NCBI RefSeq assembly: GCF_036127095.1
Contig: NZ_CP108006.1
Location: 1,550,001 to 1,614,000 of the forward strand
DNA length: 64,000 bases
Direction of reading: 5' to 3'
From: Streptomyces sp. NBC_00335
GTDB lineage: Bacteria; Actinomycetota; Actinomycetes; Streptomycetales; Streptomycetaceae
Part shown: piece after piece, positions 57,126 through 64,000 of the stretch
How positions within the stretch are numbered: position 1 is the first letter of the stretch
Layout of the letters: each line of letters starts with the position of its first letter
Notes under the pieces: model-generated
Told to the model about the DNA's origin: nothing
Seen by the model: the letters and a program-made list of their open reading frames with translations, nothing else
Databases searched by the model: none
Program-made: the position numbers and the translations under genes

Positions 57126-57144
57126 GCGGACACCTTCTGTCCGC
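57126..57144 (-). promoter_or_regulatory. Inverted repeat GCGGACA-N5-TGTCCGC over the ribosome site
   Basis: Perfect 7-bp arms with a 5-nt spacer, directly before the start codon of the AlkZ-like gene. In RNA it would hide the AAGGTG ribosome-binding site; in DNA it could be an operator. Either points to tight control. Confidence 0.5.
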
Positions 57145-57267
57145 AACTCCGAACCGGTCGCACCCGAGCGCACGGACCCGCGTGAACCTCCTCCACCCCG
57201 GGATCCATCCACCCGGATATCCTGCCCTTTGCCCGTAAACACCCGTTCGACCGGGAGCTGACCTGCG

Positions 57268-58446
57268 ATGTCGGAGCGACCAGACCGCCGCCCCTCGCCC
57301 CCGTCCGCCTCCGCGCCCGCGAAGCGTGCGGGTTGGCGGCGCCCGGCCGCCCCTCCCGCCGCTCCCCCGGCCACACCCCCACGGGCCCCGAAGCCGGCCC
57401 CGCCGGCCCCCACCCCCGCCGACCACCGCAGCGTGATCGACTCCGCCGTCTACCGCGACGGCGTCCGGGTCGCCTCCCCCACCACCCTGGCCGACACCTT
57501 CCGCCGACTGCGCGAACAGCCCGACGGCATGGCCTGGATCGGCCTGCACCGCCCCACGGAACCCGAACTCCACTCCCTGGCGGATGAGTTCAACCTCCAC
57601 CCGCTCTCCATCGAAGACGCCCTGGAAGCCCACCAGCGCCCCAAGCTGGAGCGCTACGGAGACACCCTCTTCGTGGTCCTGCGGGCCGCCCGCTACCTGG
57701 ACGCACTGGAGGAGGTCGACTTCGGCGAACTCCACATCTTCGTCGGCCCCGACTTCCTGATCACGGTCCGCCACGGCGCGGCCCCGGACCTCTCAGCGGT
57801 CCGCCGCCGCATGGAGGAGTCCCCCGAACTCCTCTCCCTCGGCCCGGAAGCCGCCCTGTACGCCATCCTCGACGCGGTGGTCGACGGCTACGCCCCGGTC
57901 GTCGAGGGCGTCCAGATCGACATGGACGAGATCGAGACCGAGGTCTTCAGCGGCGACCCGGAAGTCTCCCGCCGCATCTACGAACTCTCCCGCGAAATGG
58001 TCGAGTTCCAACGCGCGACCCGCCCCCTGGTCGGCATGCTCCACAGCCTGATGGCCGGCTTCGCGAAGTACGGCACGGACGAGGAACTCCAGCGCTACCT
58101 CCGCGACGTAGCCGACCACGTCACCCACACCAGCGAACGCGTAGACGGCTTCCGCCAGGCCCTGACCGAAATCCTGACGGTCAACGCCACCCTGGTCTCC
58201 CAACAACAGAACGCCGAAATGCGAGCGTTGGCGGAGGCTGGCTTCGAACAGAACGAGGAGATCAAGAAGATCTCCTCGTGGGCCGCCATCCTCTTCGCCC
58301 CCACCCTGGTGGGCACGATCTACGGCATGAACTTCGAGGACATGCCGGAGCTGAAGTGGGCAGGCGGCTACCCCTTCGCAATCCTGCTGATGGCCGTGGT
58401 CTGCGTCAGCCTGTACGTCATCTTCAAGAAGCGCGACTGGCTGTAG
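57268..58446 (+). CDS. corA: CorA-family magnesium/cobalt transporter
   Basis: 392 residues. A ~50-residue Pro/Ala-rich N-terminal extension, a large cytoplasmic domain, the long stalk helix, then two membrane helices with the signature YGMNFEDMPE at the pore mouth and the basic C-terminus FKKRDWL. Divergent from the AlkZ-like gene. Its last 185 nt and 73 nt of 3' flank are duplicated at 62890-63147. Confidence 0.96.
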   Translation: MSERPDRRPSPPSASAPAKRAGWRRPAAPPAAPPATPPRAPKPAPPAPTPADHRSVIDSAVYRDGVRVASPTTLADTFRRLREQPDGMAWIGLHRPTEPELHSLADEFNLHPLSIEDALEAHQRPKLERYGDTLFVVLRAARYLDALEEVDFGELHIFVGPDFLITVRHGAAPDLSAVRRRMEESPELLSLGPEAALYAILDAVVDGYAPVVEGVQIDMDEIETEVFSGDPEVSRRIYELSREMVEFQRATRPLVGMLHSLMAGFAKYGTDEELQRYLRDVADHVTHTSERVDGFRQALTEILTVNATLVSQQQNAEMRALAEAGFEQNEEIKKISSWAAILFAPTLVGTIYGMNFEDMPELKWAGGYPFAILLMAVVCVSLYVIFKKRDWL

Positions 58447-58519
58447 ACCGCACAGCAGCACCATCGATCAACTTAGCTCCTGCGAACGTCGAGAAGTGGC
58501 CCACAGGACCCCCTGGGGA
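58262..58519 (+). repeat. Left copy of 258-bp corA-3'-end direct repeat
   Basis: This segment, from inside the CorA pore region to 73 nt past the stop, matches 62890-63147 without indels: about 12 mismatches in 185 coding positions, nearly all synonymous, and about 14 in the 3' flank. The repeats bound 4.37 kb of accessory DNA. Confidence 0.9.
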
Positions 58520-58535
58520 GAATCTGGGGAGAATC
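58513..58535. repeat. CTGGGGAGAAT direct repeats (also 62728-62781)
   Basis: CTGGGGAGAATC occurs twice in tandem (11-bp step) at 58513 and 58524. It recurs at 62728 and 62770, with the variant CCGGGGAGAAC at 62739. The motif thus lies just inside both ends of the 4.37-kb patch. Confidence 0.75.
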
Positions 58536-58628
58536 CGCAGCCCGCCCATGCCGGGCGCTCCCCCGGACCTTGGGGCCAGCCTTCCCGCACCGCCGACCAC
58601 CTTCGACGGCACGCGATTGCGGAGGGTA

Positions 58629-58670
58629 ACGACAACGGGTGGCACAGCAGATACTGTGCCACCCGTTGTC
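58629..58670 (+). terminator. 18-bp perfect hairpin downstream of corA
   Basis: CGACAACGGGTGGCACAG (58629-58646) and its complement (58653-58670), loop CAGATA, 182 nt past corA. A second hairpin (GACGACTGC/GCAGTCGTC, 58697-58720) follows. The rest of the 328-bp gap 58447-58774 is duplicated flank and the short repeats. Confidence 0.75.
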
Positions 58671-58774
58671 GCGACCAGGCCTGTCCTGTCTCCCCCGACG
58701 ACTGCAAGCCGGCAGTCGTCCAACGACCTTGCCCGTGGGGCGTCGATGTCCGACCCCCTGTCTAGCCTGTCTCC

Positions 58775-59305
58775 GTGAAGCCCACCGATGACCGCCAGTT
58801 CCCCGCCGCGCTCGCCACTGCGATGGCCGTTCGATTCGACTACGCGGACGGGAAGACCGGGGTCGACTTCGAACCCTTCCCGGCCTTCCTGTCCGCTGCC
58901 GAGACCACCGACTGGTTCCAGGCATGGACCGGGAACAGCGAACTGGACGGCAACGACTTCCGCGTGTTCGGACAAGACGGCACGGGCGGGTACGCGGCGA
59001 TCTGGCTCATCCGCCCGAGCCGCCCTCTGGCCGAGCAGCCCATCGTCTTCCTCGGCTCCGAGGGCGAAACCGGTGTCGTAGCACGCGACCTGGGCGACTT
59101 CCTGTGGCTCCTGGCCGACGGCTTCGGCCCCTGGGAAGCCGCCACGTCCTACGAGCCGGACTGGAAGGCGAGCCCCAACCCGGAGTTGGCAGCCATCGCC
59201 GAAGGATTCGCACCGCACCAACGCCGGTCGGCGGCAGCCGTGATCGAGCTGGCGACCCGGGAGTTCCCCGACTTCGACGACACCATCATGGAACTCTGCC
59301 GCTGA
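58775..59305 (+). CDS. SUKH-like (SMI1/KNR4) protein
   Basis: 176 residues, acidic, soluble. The C-terminal PIVFLGSEGETGVVARDLGDF and LLADGFGPWEAA pattern is typical of SMI1/KNR4 (SUKH) proteins, many of which are immunity proteins against contact-dependent or polymorphic toxins. No toxin gene is adjacent. The GTG has no Shine-Dalgarno, but TAGCCT lies 6 nt upstream, so the message may be leaderless. Confidence 0.7.
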   Translation: MKPTDDRQFPAALATAMAVRFDYADGKTGVDFEPFPAFLSAAETTDWFQAWTGNSELDGNDFRVFGQDGTGGYAAIWLIRPSRPLAEQPIVFLGSEGETGVVARDLGDFLWLLADGFGPWEAATSYEPDWKASPNPELAAIAEGFAPHQRRSAAAVIELATREFPDFDDTIMELCR

Positions 59306-59493
59306 ACCCAGCGCCGTCCCCTGCACGACCAGCCGGAATCACGGAAATGACGGAACGCTCAAGTCACCGCGCCCCTCTGTCGCGTTCGAGCATCGCTGTA
59401 GCCTCTGGCCATGAAGCACGGGGAAGGCGGGGACGCGCTCGTTCTGGAGGCCCGCGCGATGCCGGCCGCGGGACAGGGCGAGGAGGAGACCAA

Positions 59494-59725
59494 GTGCTGG
59501 ACGGCCGCGGCGAGCGGATCCGCACCCTGTTGTGGACTGCCGCCTGCGCCCGCGGAGGCTTTCCTGGCGGCATGATCCCCTGGTTTCGTACCGGGGAGCT
59601 CACCAAGATCTTCCTCCTCTTCGCGCAGACCCGGTTCCGGAACGGGCGGCGCTCACCTCCCGAGTTCCGGGCGGCCATGGTTACGGCCGGGGAACTTCTG
59701 GCGACCGCGCAGGCGACCTCCCGCC
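59494..59725 (+). pseudogene. 3'-truncated ORF of unknown family
   Basis: From a GTG with a strong GAGGAGGAG upstream, ~77 codons show coding bias (TLLWTAACARGGFPGGMIPW, TGELTKIFLLFAQTRF, MVTAGELLATAQAT). Then the frame loses its bias where the next gene starts in another frame, and meets no stop until 61980. This looks like a gene whose 3' end was lost in a recombination. The preceding gap (59306-59493) also holds a 54-codon ORF in another frame (see findings). Confidence 0.45.
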
Positions 59726-60664
59726 ATGCCGACGGCCCCCCAGCACGTCGCCCCCTTCGCCGCGCTCGTCCGCGACGAAGGAGCGGCCCGCCTTTGGCAG
59801 GGCCAGTCCCTCTGCGCCGACACCCAGCAGGTCTTCGCCTACCTGGCCGGTATGGGCTACCGCGTCCCGGTCGGGACCAGTGTCGCCCTCATGCCGCTGC
59901 GGCATCCGCTGGACGCAGCGATCCAGGCCCGCTCCCTGTCCGTCCTCACCGGACACCGCACGACCCTCGGACTCGGTCCGGCGACCCCCGACGTCGTCGC
60001 CGGACTGCACGGAAAGCCGTACGACAGCCCACGCGACGCCTGTGTGGAATACCTGACCGAGGTGCGGCGCCTGATCGGGACCGAGGACGGGGTCGCCGGA
60101 CCCGGCATCGGCGCCGCCATCGGCCTGCCGGGCCTGTCACATCCGGGGGTGAAGACCGGACTCGGTGTGCTCCGGCCGACGCTCGCGCGGGCCGCGGGCC
60201 GGGTGGCGGACGCGGCGATCAGCTGGATGACCCCGCCCGGCTACGTCCGCGACACCCTGCTGCCCGCCATGGCGAAGGGTGCGACCGAGTCGGGCCGCCC
60301 GGTGCCCCGCATGGTCACCGTCGTGCACGCCGCCGTCGACCGCCCCGGGCGCCACGCCTACCGGCTCGCCTTCGCGGCCGCCCATGTCCACCTGGCCGGG
60401 CCGCACTACTGCGACATGCTGCGCCGCGCCGGACTGCGCGTCCACCACAGCCGCCCAGGGCTCGGCGCCCGCGCCCTGGTCGATTCCGGAGTCTTCCTCT
60501 ACGGCACGCCCGGGAGCATCGCCGCACAGCTGGCCGAATTCGATCGGGCGGGGGTGGACGAAGTTGTCGTCAACGTCGCGGGAGTGTATTTCGAGCATGG
60601 CCGACCGGACGCCGTACAGGACCTCCAGGAGATCCTCGTGGCCTGCCGGAAGGCGACGAACTGA
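59726..60664 (+). CDS. LLM-class (luciferase-like, probably F420) oxidoreductase, N-terminus possibly truncated
   Basis: 312 residues. VPVGTSVALMPLRHP and RTTLGLGPATPDVVAG near residues 50-95, and LYGTPGSIAAQLAEF...VDEVVVN at the C-terminus, match bacterial luciferase-like oxidoreductases that use FMN or F420. The usual first beta strand is missing and the ATG has no ribosome site, as if the 5' end was replaced by the upstream truncated ORF. It may still be expressed by read-through. F420-dependent relatives act in natural-product pathways; none is evident here. Confidence 0.75.
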   Translation: MPTAPQHVAPFAALVRDEGAARLWQGQSLCADTQQVFAYLAGMGYRVPVGTSVALMPLRHPLDAAIQARSLSVLTGHRTTLGLGPATPDVVAGLHGKPYDSPRDACVEYLTEVRRLIGTEDGVAGPGIGAAIGLPGLSHPGVKTGLGVLRPTLARAAGRVADAAISWMTPPGYVRDTLLPAMAKGATESGRPVPRMVTVVHAAVDRPGRHAYRLAFAAAHVHLAGPHYCDMLRRAGLRVHHSRPGLGARALVDSGVFLYGTPGSIAAQLAEFDRAGVDEVVVNVAGVYFEHGRPDAVQDLQEILVACRKATN

Positions 60665-60738
60665 CCCAGGAACGGGTGCGGAAGGCCGGGGCATGCCCGC
60701 GTGTCGCCCTCCCGTACGCGGTGAGGAGAGGCAAGACG

Positions 60739-61980
60739 GTGCCCGACGACATCGCCCGATGGCTGAACGAGCACGCCAACCCCTTGAGCACCCTGACCCC
60801 CGGCGCGCCGGTGGAGGACCTGAAACCCCTGGGCGAGGCACTGCGGGGAACACGGATCGTCGGTCTGGGGGAATCCACCCACGGCACGGGCGAGTTCTTC
60901 CGGCTGAAGCACCGCATCGTGGAGTTCCTGGTCCGTGAGGAGGGGTTCACCACCCTCGCCATGGAGGCCAGCCAGTCCGCGGCCCGCGCGCTCGACGCGT
61001 ACGTCCGGTACGGCACGGGCGCCCCCGAACGGCTCGTCGCCCGGCTGGGCTTCTGGACCTGGCGCACCCGCGAGATGGTCGACCTCGTCGAGTGGCTGCG
61101 CGCCCACAACCGCGACCTGCCCGAAGGGCGCCGGGTCCGCTTCGTGGGAACCGACCCCCAACTCTGCGCCGACTCGGTCGAGGCCGTCACCGCCTTCCTG
61201 CGCCGCGCTGCGCCCGAACAGGCCAGGCGCGTCAGCGCCCTGGACGTCCTGGCCCGGGCCCGCCCGGGCTCGCTTCCGGACCCGGACAAGGCCCTGATGC
61301 GACGCGCCGAGGAGATCGCCCGCCTCGTCGCGGACCACGCCGGGCGGCCGGGTTCCGGCGACGACGCCTGCGAGGCGCTGGAACACGCGCGGATCCTGGT
61401 CCGCGCCGCCGACCTGGTGACCCGGCCCTTCGCGGCCTCGGCCGGCGAGGACGGCGTGTTCGCCGCGCGTGACCGCTACATGGCCGAGGCCGTCGCACGG
61501 CTCGTGGACGACGACCCCGGTGCGCGCGTCATGGTCTGGGCACACAACGGGCACATCGCGAAGGGCACGTACGGGGACCAGGTGCCGGCGCTCGGCAGCA
61601 GGCTCCGCGAACGGTACGGCGACGCCTACTACGCGCTGGCCCTCCTCTTCGGCAAGGGGTCCTTCCTGGCCCGCCGCGGCAACGACCTCCAGCGCCCGCC
61701 GGTCCGCCACCGCATCGGCACCGGCCTCCGCTCACTGGAGGCCAGACTCACGCACGCCCTGCCCGGCGACTACTACGCGGACCTCCGCGCCGCGAGTTCC
61801 CCCACCCGCCCCGCGTCCTGGCTGCACGCCCCGCACGCGCAGCGCAGCTTCGGCGCCAACGTCCAACGGTTCCTCTACCGCTTGAACACCGCCCCGCTCG
61901 TCCCTGCCGAGGACTATGACGGCATCGCGTTCGTAGCCCGCTCGACCTGCTCCCACCTGCTGCCCCCGGCGGAGGACTGA
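60739..61980 (+). CDS. Erythromycin-esterase-like hydrolase
   Basis: 413 residues. VGLGESTHGTGEFFRLKHRI near the N-terminus, TLAMEASQSAARALDAYV, FVGTDPQL, and VMVWAHNGHIAKG near residue 265 are the Ere-family active-site blocks with the catalytic His and Glu. The family includes macrolide esterases, but most Streptomyces members have unknown substrates. GTG at 60739 with GGAGAGG upstream; in-frame GTG at 60721 is the alternative. 74 nt after the LLM oxidoreductase gene. Confidence 0.9.
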   Translation: MPDDIARWLNEHANPLSTLTPGAPVEDLKPLGEALRGTRIVGLGESTHGTGEFFRLKHRIVEFLVREEGFTTLAMEASQSAARALDAYVRYGTGAPERLVARLGFWTWRTREMVDLVEWLRAHNRDLPEGRRVRFVGTDPQLCADSVEAVTAFLRRAAPEQARRVSALDVLARARPGSLPDPDKALMRRAEEIARLVADHAGRPGSGDDACEALEHARILVRAADLVTRPFAASAGEDGVFAARDRYMAEAVARLVDDDPGARVMVWAHNGHIAKGTYGDQVPALGSRLRERYGDAYYALALLFGKGSFLARRGNDLQRPPVRHRIGTGLRSLEARLTHALPGDYYADLRAASSPTRPASWLHAPHAQRSFGANVQRFLYRLNTAPLVPAEDYDGIAFVARSTCSHLLPPAED

Positions 61981-61987
61981 CGTTCCC

Positions 61988-62521
61988 TCACGGCCACAGG
62001 TCGAGCGCGGCGTTCAGAGTGAGCTGCCACATCGGTTCGGCACCGGTGCCGAATGCCGCGGCGAGCCCGTACCCCACGGACGTGTCGTACGGGTCCCTGG
62101 CGCGCTCGGACTCGCCCGTCGCCTCCCAGTCGGCCGACACGCGCCCGTCGCCGCTCGATGTGAAGACGCCGAGCAGCCGCTCGTCCCGCAGCAGCCGGCT
62201 GGTGCCGAGGGAGTCCGGAACCAGCAGATAGCTGCACTCCCGCGCCCCTGACACGGCCTCGACCCGGTACGAGCGTCGGGTCAGGAACCCCTTGGACGGC
62301 CGCAGGGTCTCCTCTGCACCGTCGACGAGCAGAGTGAGGTGCTCGGGGTCGCGCGTCCCGATCGGCACATGGCTCTCCGGCACGGTGTGCGGGGCCCGCC
62401 GGATCTCGACCGGCGGCAGACCGTCCCCGCTCACGCCCAGCGTCCCGCCCTCATGGTCGAGTTCGATCCGGACCGCGCCGAAGAGCGGATCGTCGTCGGG
62501 CACGTACGCGTACGGATTCAT
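61988..62521 (-). CDS. Hypothetical protein
   Basis: 177 residues starting MNPYAYVPDDDPLFG, acidic, soluble, predicted mainly beta. No known motif; the pattern RIELDHEGGTLGVSG...DPEHLTLLVDG suggests a small binding or immunity-like fold, but this is a guess. Convergent with the erythromycin-esterase-like gene, 7 nt apart. Inside the corA-flanked patch. Confidence 0.6.
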   Translation of the reverse strand: MNPYAYVPDDDPLFGAVRIELDHEGGTLGVSGDGLPPVEIRRAPHTVPESHVPIGTRDPEHLTLLVDGAEETLRPSKGFLTRRSYRVEAVSGARECSYLLVPDSLGTSRLLRDERLLGVFTSSGDGRVSADWEATGESERARDPYDTSVGYGLAAAFGTGAEPMWQLTLNAALDLWP

Positions 62522-62889
62522 CGGGACCCTTGCCTCCTGTTCATCCTGGTGATCGTCTTCCCCCAGTCTCGTCCGGACGCGGTGGACCGGTTCCCTTTCC
62601 GGCCAGAGGCGGGCCCGTGGGCGACGGCCACCGGCTCCCGCCTCGCTGCCACTACATCGCGTAGCCGGTCACGCCAGGCGCTTCGCGGTCCCGACCAGCG
62701 GCGATCCGTCTTCAGAGGCAGCCGCGGCTGGGGAGAATCCGGGGAGAACGAAGCCTCGTTGGGGAGCGGCTGGGGAGAATCGGCCGTACAAACGGGCAGC
62801 ACGGTGAAAGGGGCGGAAAGGCCGATCACCGCAGGTCGGACCGTCTGTTCGGGCGATTTCCGCAGGTCAGCGGGGTGAGGGTGACGACT
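62522..62889. other. Non-coding stretch inside the accessory patch
   Basis: 368 bp with no gene of typical codon bias; it holds the GGGGAGAAT repeats (62728-62781) and then abuts the corA fragment. Confidence 0.5.
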
Positions 62890-63074
62890 TCAAGAAGATC
62901 TCTTCCTGGGCGGCCATCCTCTTTGCCCCCACCCTCGTCGGCACGATCTACGGCATGAACTTCGAGGACATGCCGGAACTGAAGTGGGCCGGCGGCTACC
63001 CCTTCGCGATCCTGCTGATGGCGGTCGTCCGCGTCAGCCTGTACGTCATCTTCAAGAAGCGCGACTGGCTGTAG
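62890..63074 (+). pseudogene. corA: corA 3'-end fragment
   Basis: The last 61 codons of a corA gene, from IKKISSWAAIL through GMNFEDMPE to FKKRDWL and the TAG stop, with no 5' part. It differs from the intact copy at about 12 of 185 nt, almost all silent, with one replacement (Cys to Arg near the end of the last helix). The pattern suggests origin from another strain's functional corA rather than decay in place. The homology continues to 63147. Confidence 0.9.
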
Positions 63075-63147
63075 ACCGCACACCAGCACTGTTGATCAAC
63101 TTAGCTGTTGCGAACGCCTGAAAGTGGCCTGCAGGGCCCTCTGGGGA

Positions 63148-63605
63148 TTACACCTCCCCCTCCAGGTCGGCTTGCCGCTTGCATTCGACATCGACCACAG
63201 CCTGCGCGATCTCCCCCATGGTGACAGTGGGATCGGACACCTCTCTATGCCCAGCTCTCCCAGGTCGTCCAGAGGGTGCCTGCGGTCGTAGCGCTTGGTC
63301 TTCATGCATGACACCCACTTGCTGGCCGCACCGGCCACCTTCGCGTCATTGCGTGAGTCCTGGAAGATCCGGCCCGAGATAGCGGTGGGTTCGGGCGTCT
63401 GCGGCAGGGGGCAGAAGTGCCTGGCCTCTCCCCGGCACCCGCCGTCCGGGATCTCCTTCCCCCTCTACGTGCCACCCTCGACCTCTGCGCCAGCTCCGGT
63501 GAACACCGCCGACTCGGCCCCGGCAGCCGGCTCCCAATGAGGCGGTCCAGGGAGGTCGTTCGGAAGGTGGTATCCGTACTTCCTCGCCGCGTCGATGTCG
63601 GACAT
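63148..63605 (-). pseudogene. Decayed secreted/lipoprotein gene
   Basis: Read on the minus strand: MSDIDAARKYGYHLP, then IPDGGCRGEA, then KWVSCMKTKRYD, then MGEIAQAVVDVECK. These are the landmarks, in order, of a Streptomyces secreted protein family with paired Cys. An in-frame TAG lies at 63465-63467 and a frameshift at about 63241. The C-terminus ends where the corA homology starts. The 5' end is not found. Confidence 0.6.
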
Positions 63606-63921
63606 CGGCCCGGCTGGAAGCGACCAGGTCGGTCAGGAGGTCACCCAGGTGGTGCGCCTGTCCGGCAAGTTGTTCCGTACGACAACGCCTCGCAGCTTGA
63701 AAGTCGTGGAGTACTGGCCGCTCTCGACGGTGCCAGGGTTTCCGTCGTCGGCCGGGCCGCTAGGTTCTGGGCAGGGAAATCGCGAAGCCCAGGGCCTGAC
63801 AGAGGAATTGCTTCAGGTCCCGCCGGACAGGCTGCAGGCCCCCGCCTGCTGCCGAGCGGGCGGGCGGGCGGGCGGGCGGGCGGGCGGCATCATGGGGTCG
63901 GGTGTTGAGGGAGGGCTGACG
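63606..63921. other. Gap with no recognisable gene
   Basis: 316 bp. No convincing coding frame on either strand; contains the GCGG microsatellite at 63856-63887. Confidence 0.4.
63856..63887. repeat. GCGG microsatellite, eight units
   Basis: 32 bp of perfect GCGG repeats, 34 nt ahead of the last start codon; G-runs could form a quadruplex and the tract could slip. Confidence 0.9.
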
Positions 63922-64000
63922 GTGATACTCAAGTGTGACCCCGTGTGCGACGTGGTGGAAGTCCAGGGATCGGCCGAAGAGCTGGACCGCCTGGCGTACA
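63922..64000 (+). CDS. Start of a hypothetical protein (cut by window end)
   Basis: GTG with GGGAGGG upstream opens a frame reading ILKCDPVCDVVEVQGSAEE and continuing past the edge. Not recognised. Confidence 0.5.
   Translation, partial: MILKCDPVCDVVEVQGSAEELDRLAY

Noticed and set aside
58924..61980. 1018-codon open frame spanning three genes
   Set aside because: Only its last 413 codons (erythromycin-esterase-like) and about 77 codons near 59494 look coding; the rest is out of frame with the SUKH-like and LLM genes.
58447..63147. Complete integrative element
   Set aside because: Flanking repeats fit, but no integrase, excisionase, replication or transfer gene is visible.

Overview
The window is high-GC DNA (third codon positions almost all G/C, frequent GTG starts, ATGA/GTGA start-stop overlaps, GC-rich perfect hairpins in place of T-rich terminators). 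Family content (AfsR-like ATPase, ROK/sugar ABC cluster, F420-type oxidoreductase, secreted SGNH esterase, catalase inside a glyoxylate gene set) points to a Streptomyces chromosome. Most of it reads as ordinary core or arm-proximal DNA; the last 5.5 kb is a mosaic accessory patch.

Layout. 1-2.6 kb: end of an L,D-transpeptidase and a secreted alpha/beta hydrolase. 2.6-5.9 kb (minus): gluABCD-type glutamate ABC importer. 6-9.3 kb: DUF6278-like protein and a two-gene operon of membrane-anchored proteins sharing a novel repeated domain. 9.4-10.9 kb: exonuclease III, metallo-beta-lactamase fold protein and an atypical tRNA-Trp. 11-17 kb: sugar ABC transporter plus ROK kinase, divergent from a Gfo/Idh/MocA dehydrogenase. 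17-21.3 kb: P450, EamA exporter, RibD-like reductase, SDR, pyridoxamine-oxidase-fold protein. 21.5-25.1 kb: allantoicase, allantoinase and the IclR regulator AllR. 25.2-29 kb: FtsX/ATPase exporter divergent from a NarL-type two-component system. 29.2-33.5 kb: MocR regulator, NTP transferase, malate synthase. 33.7-39.2 kb: SGNH esterase, an exonuclease-AAMDC fusion, an AfsR-like ATPase and a double-headed Lrp regulator. 39.5-52.5 kb: purine/glyoxylate block: xanthine/uracil permease, guanine-type deaminase, uricase, HIU hydrolase, OHCU decarboxylase, small HTH regulator, hydroxypyruvate isomerase, tartronate semialdehyde reductase, catalase, glyoxylate carboligase. 52.7-58.4 kb: zinc-ribbon protein, glutathione peroxidase, acyl-CoA synthetase, AlkZ-like protein, CorA. 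58.5-64 kb: accessory patch bounded by a 258-bp duplication of the corA 3' end.

How it works together. Three separated loci encode one route: purine import and oxidation to urate, urate to allantoin (uricase, HIU hydrolase, OHCU decarboxylase), allantoin to glyoxylate (allantoinase, allantoicase), and glyoxylate either to malate (malate synthase) or through tartronate semialdehyde to glycerate (Gcl, Hyi, GlxR). Catalase presumably removes uricase H2O2. The promoters of these units carry two recurring palindromes, TCAAC-N5-GTTGA (at the -35) and TTCCG-N5-CGGAA (at or after the start site, twice as pairs 21 bp apart); the catalase promoter carries both. This two-operator layout is the main regulatory observation.

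The second notable region is 58.5-63.1 kb: a SUKH-like immunity protein, a 3'-truncated ORF abutting a luciferase-like oxidoreductase, an erythromycin-esterase-like protein and a hypothetical gene sit between two 258-bp direct repeats, followed by a decayed lipoprotein gene. No integrase or transposase is visible.
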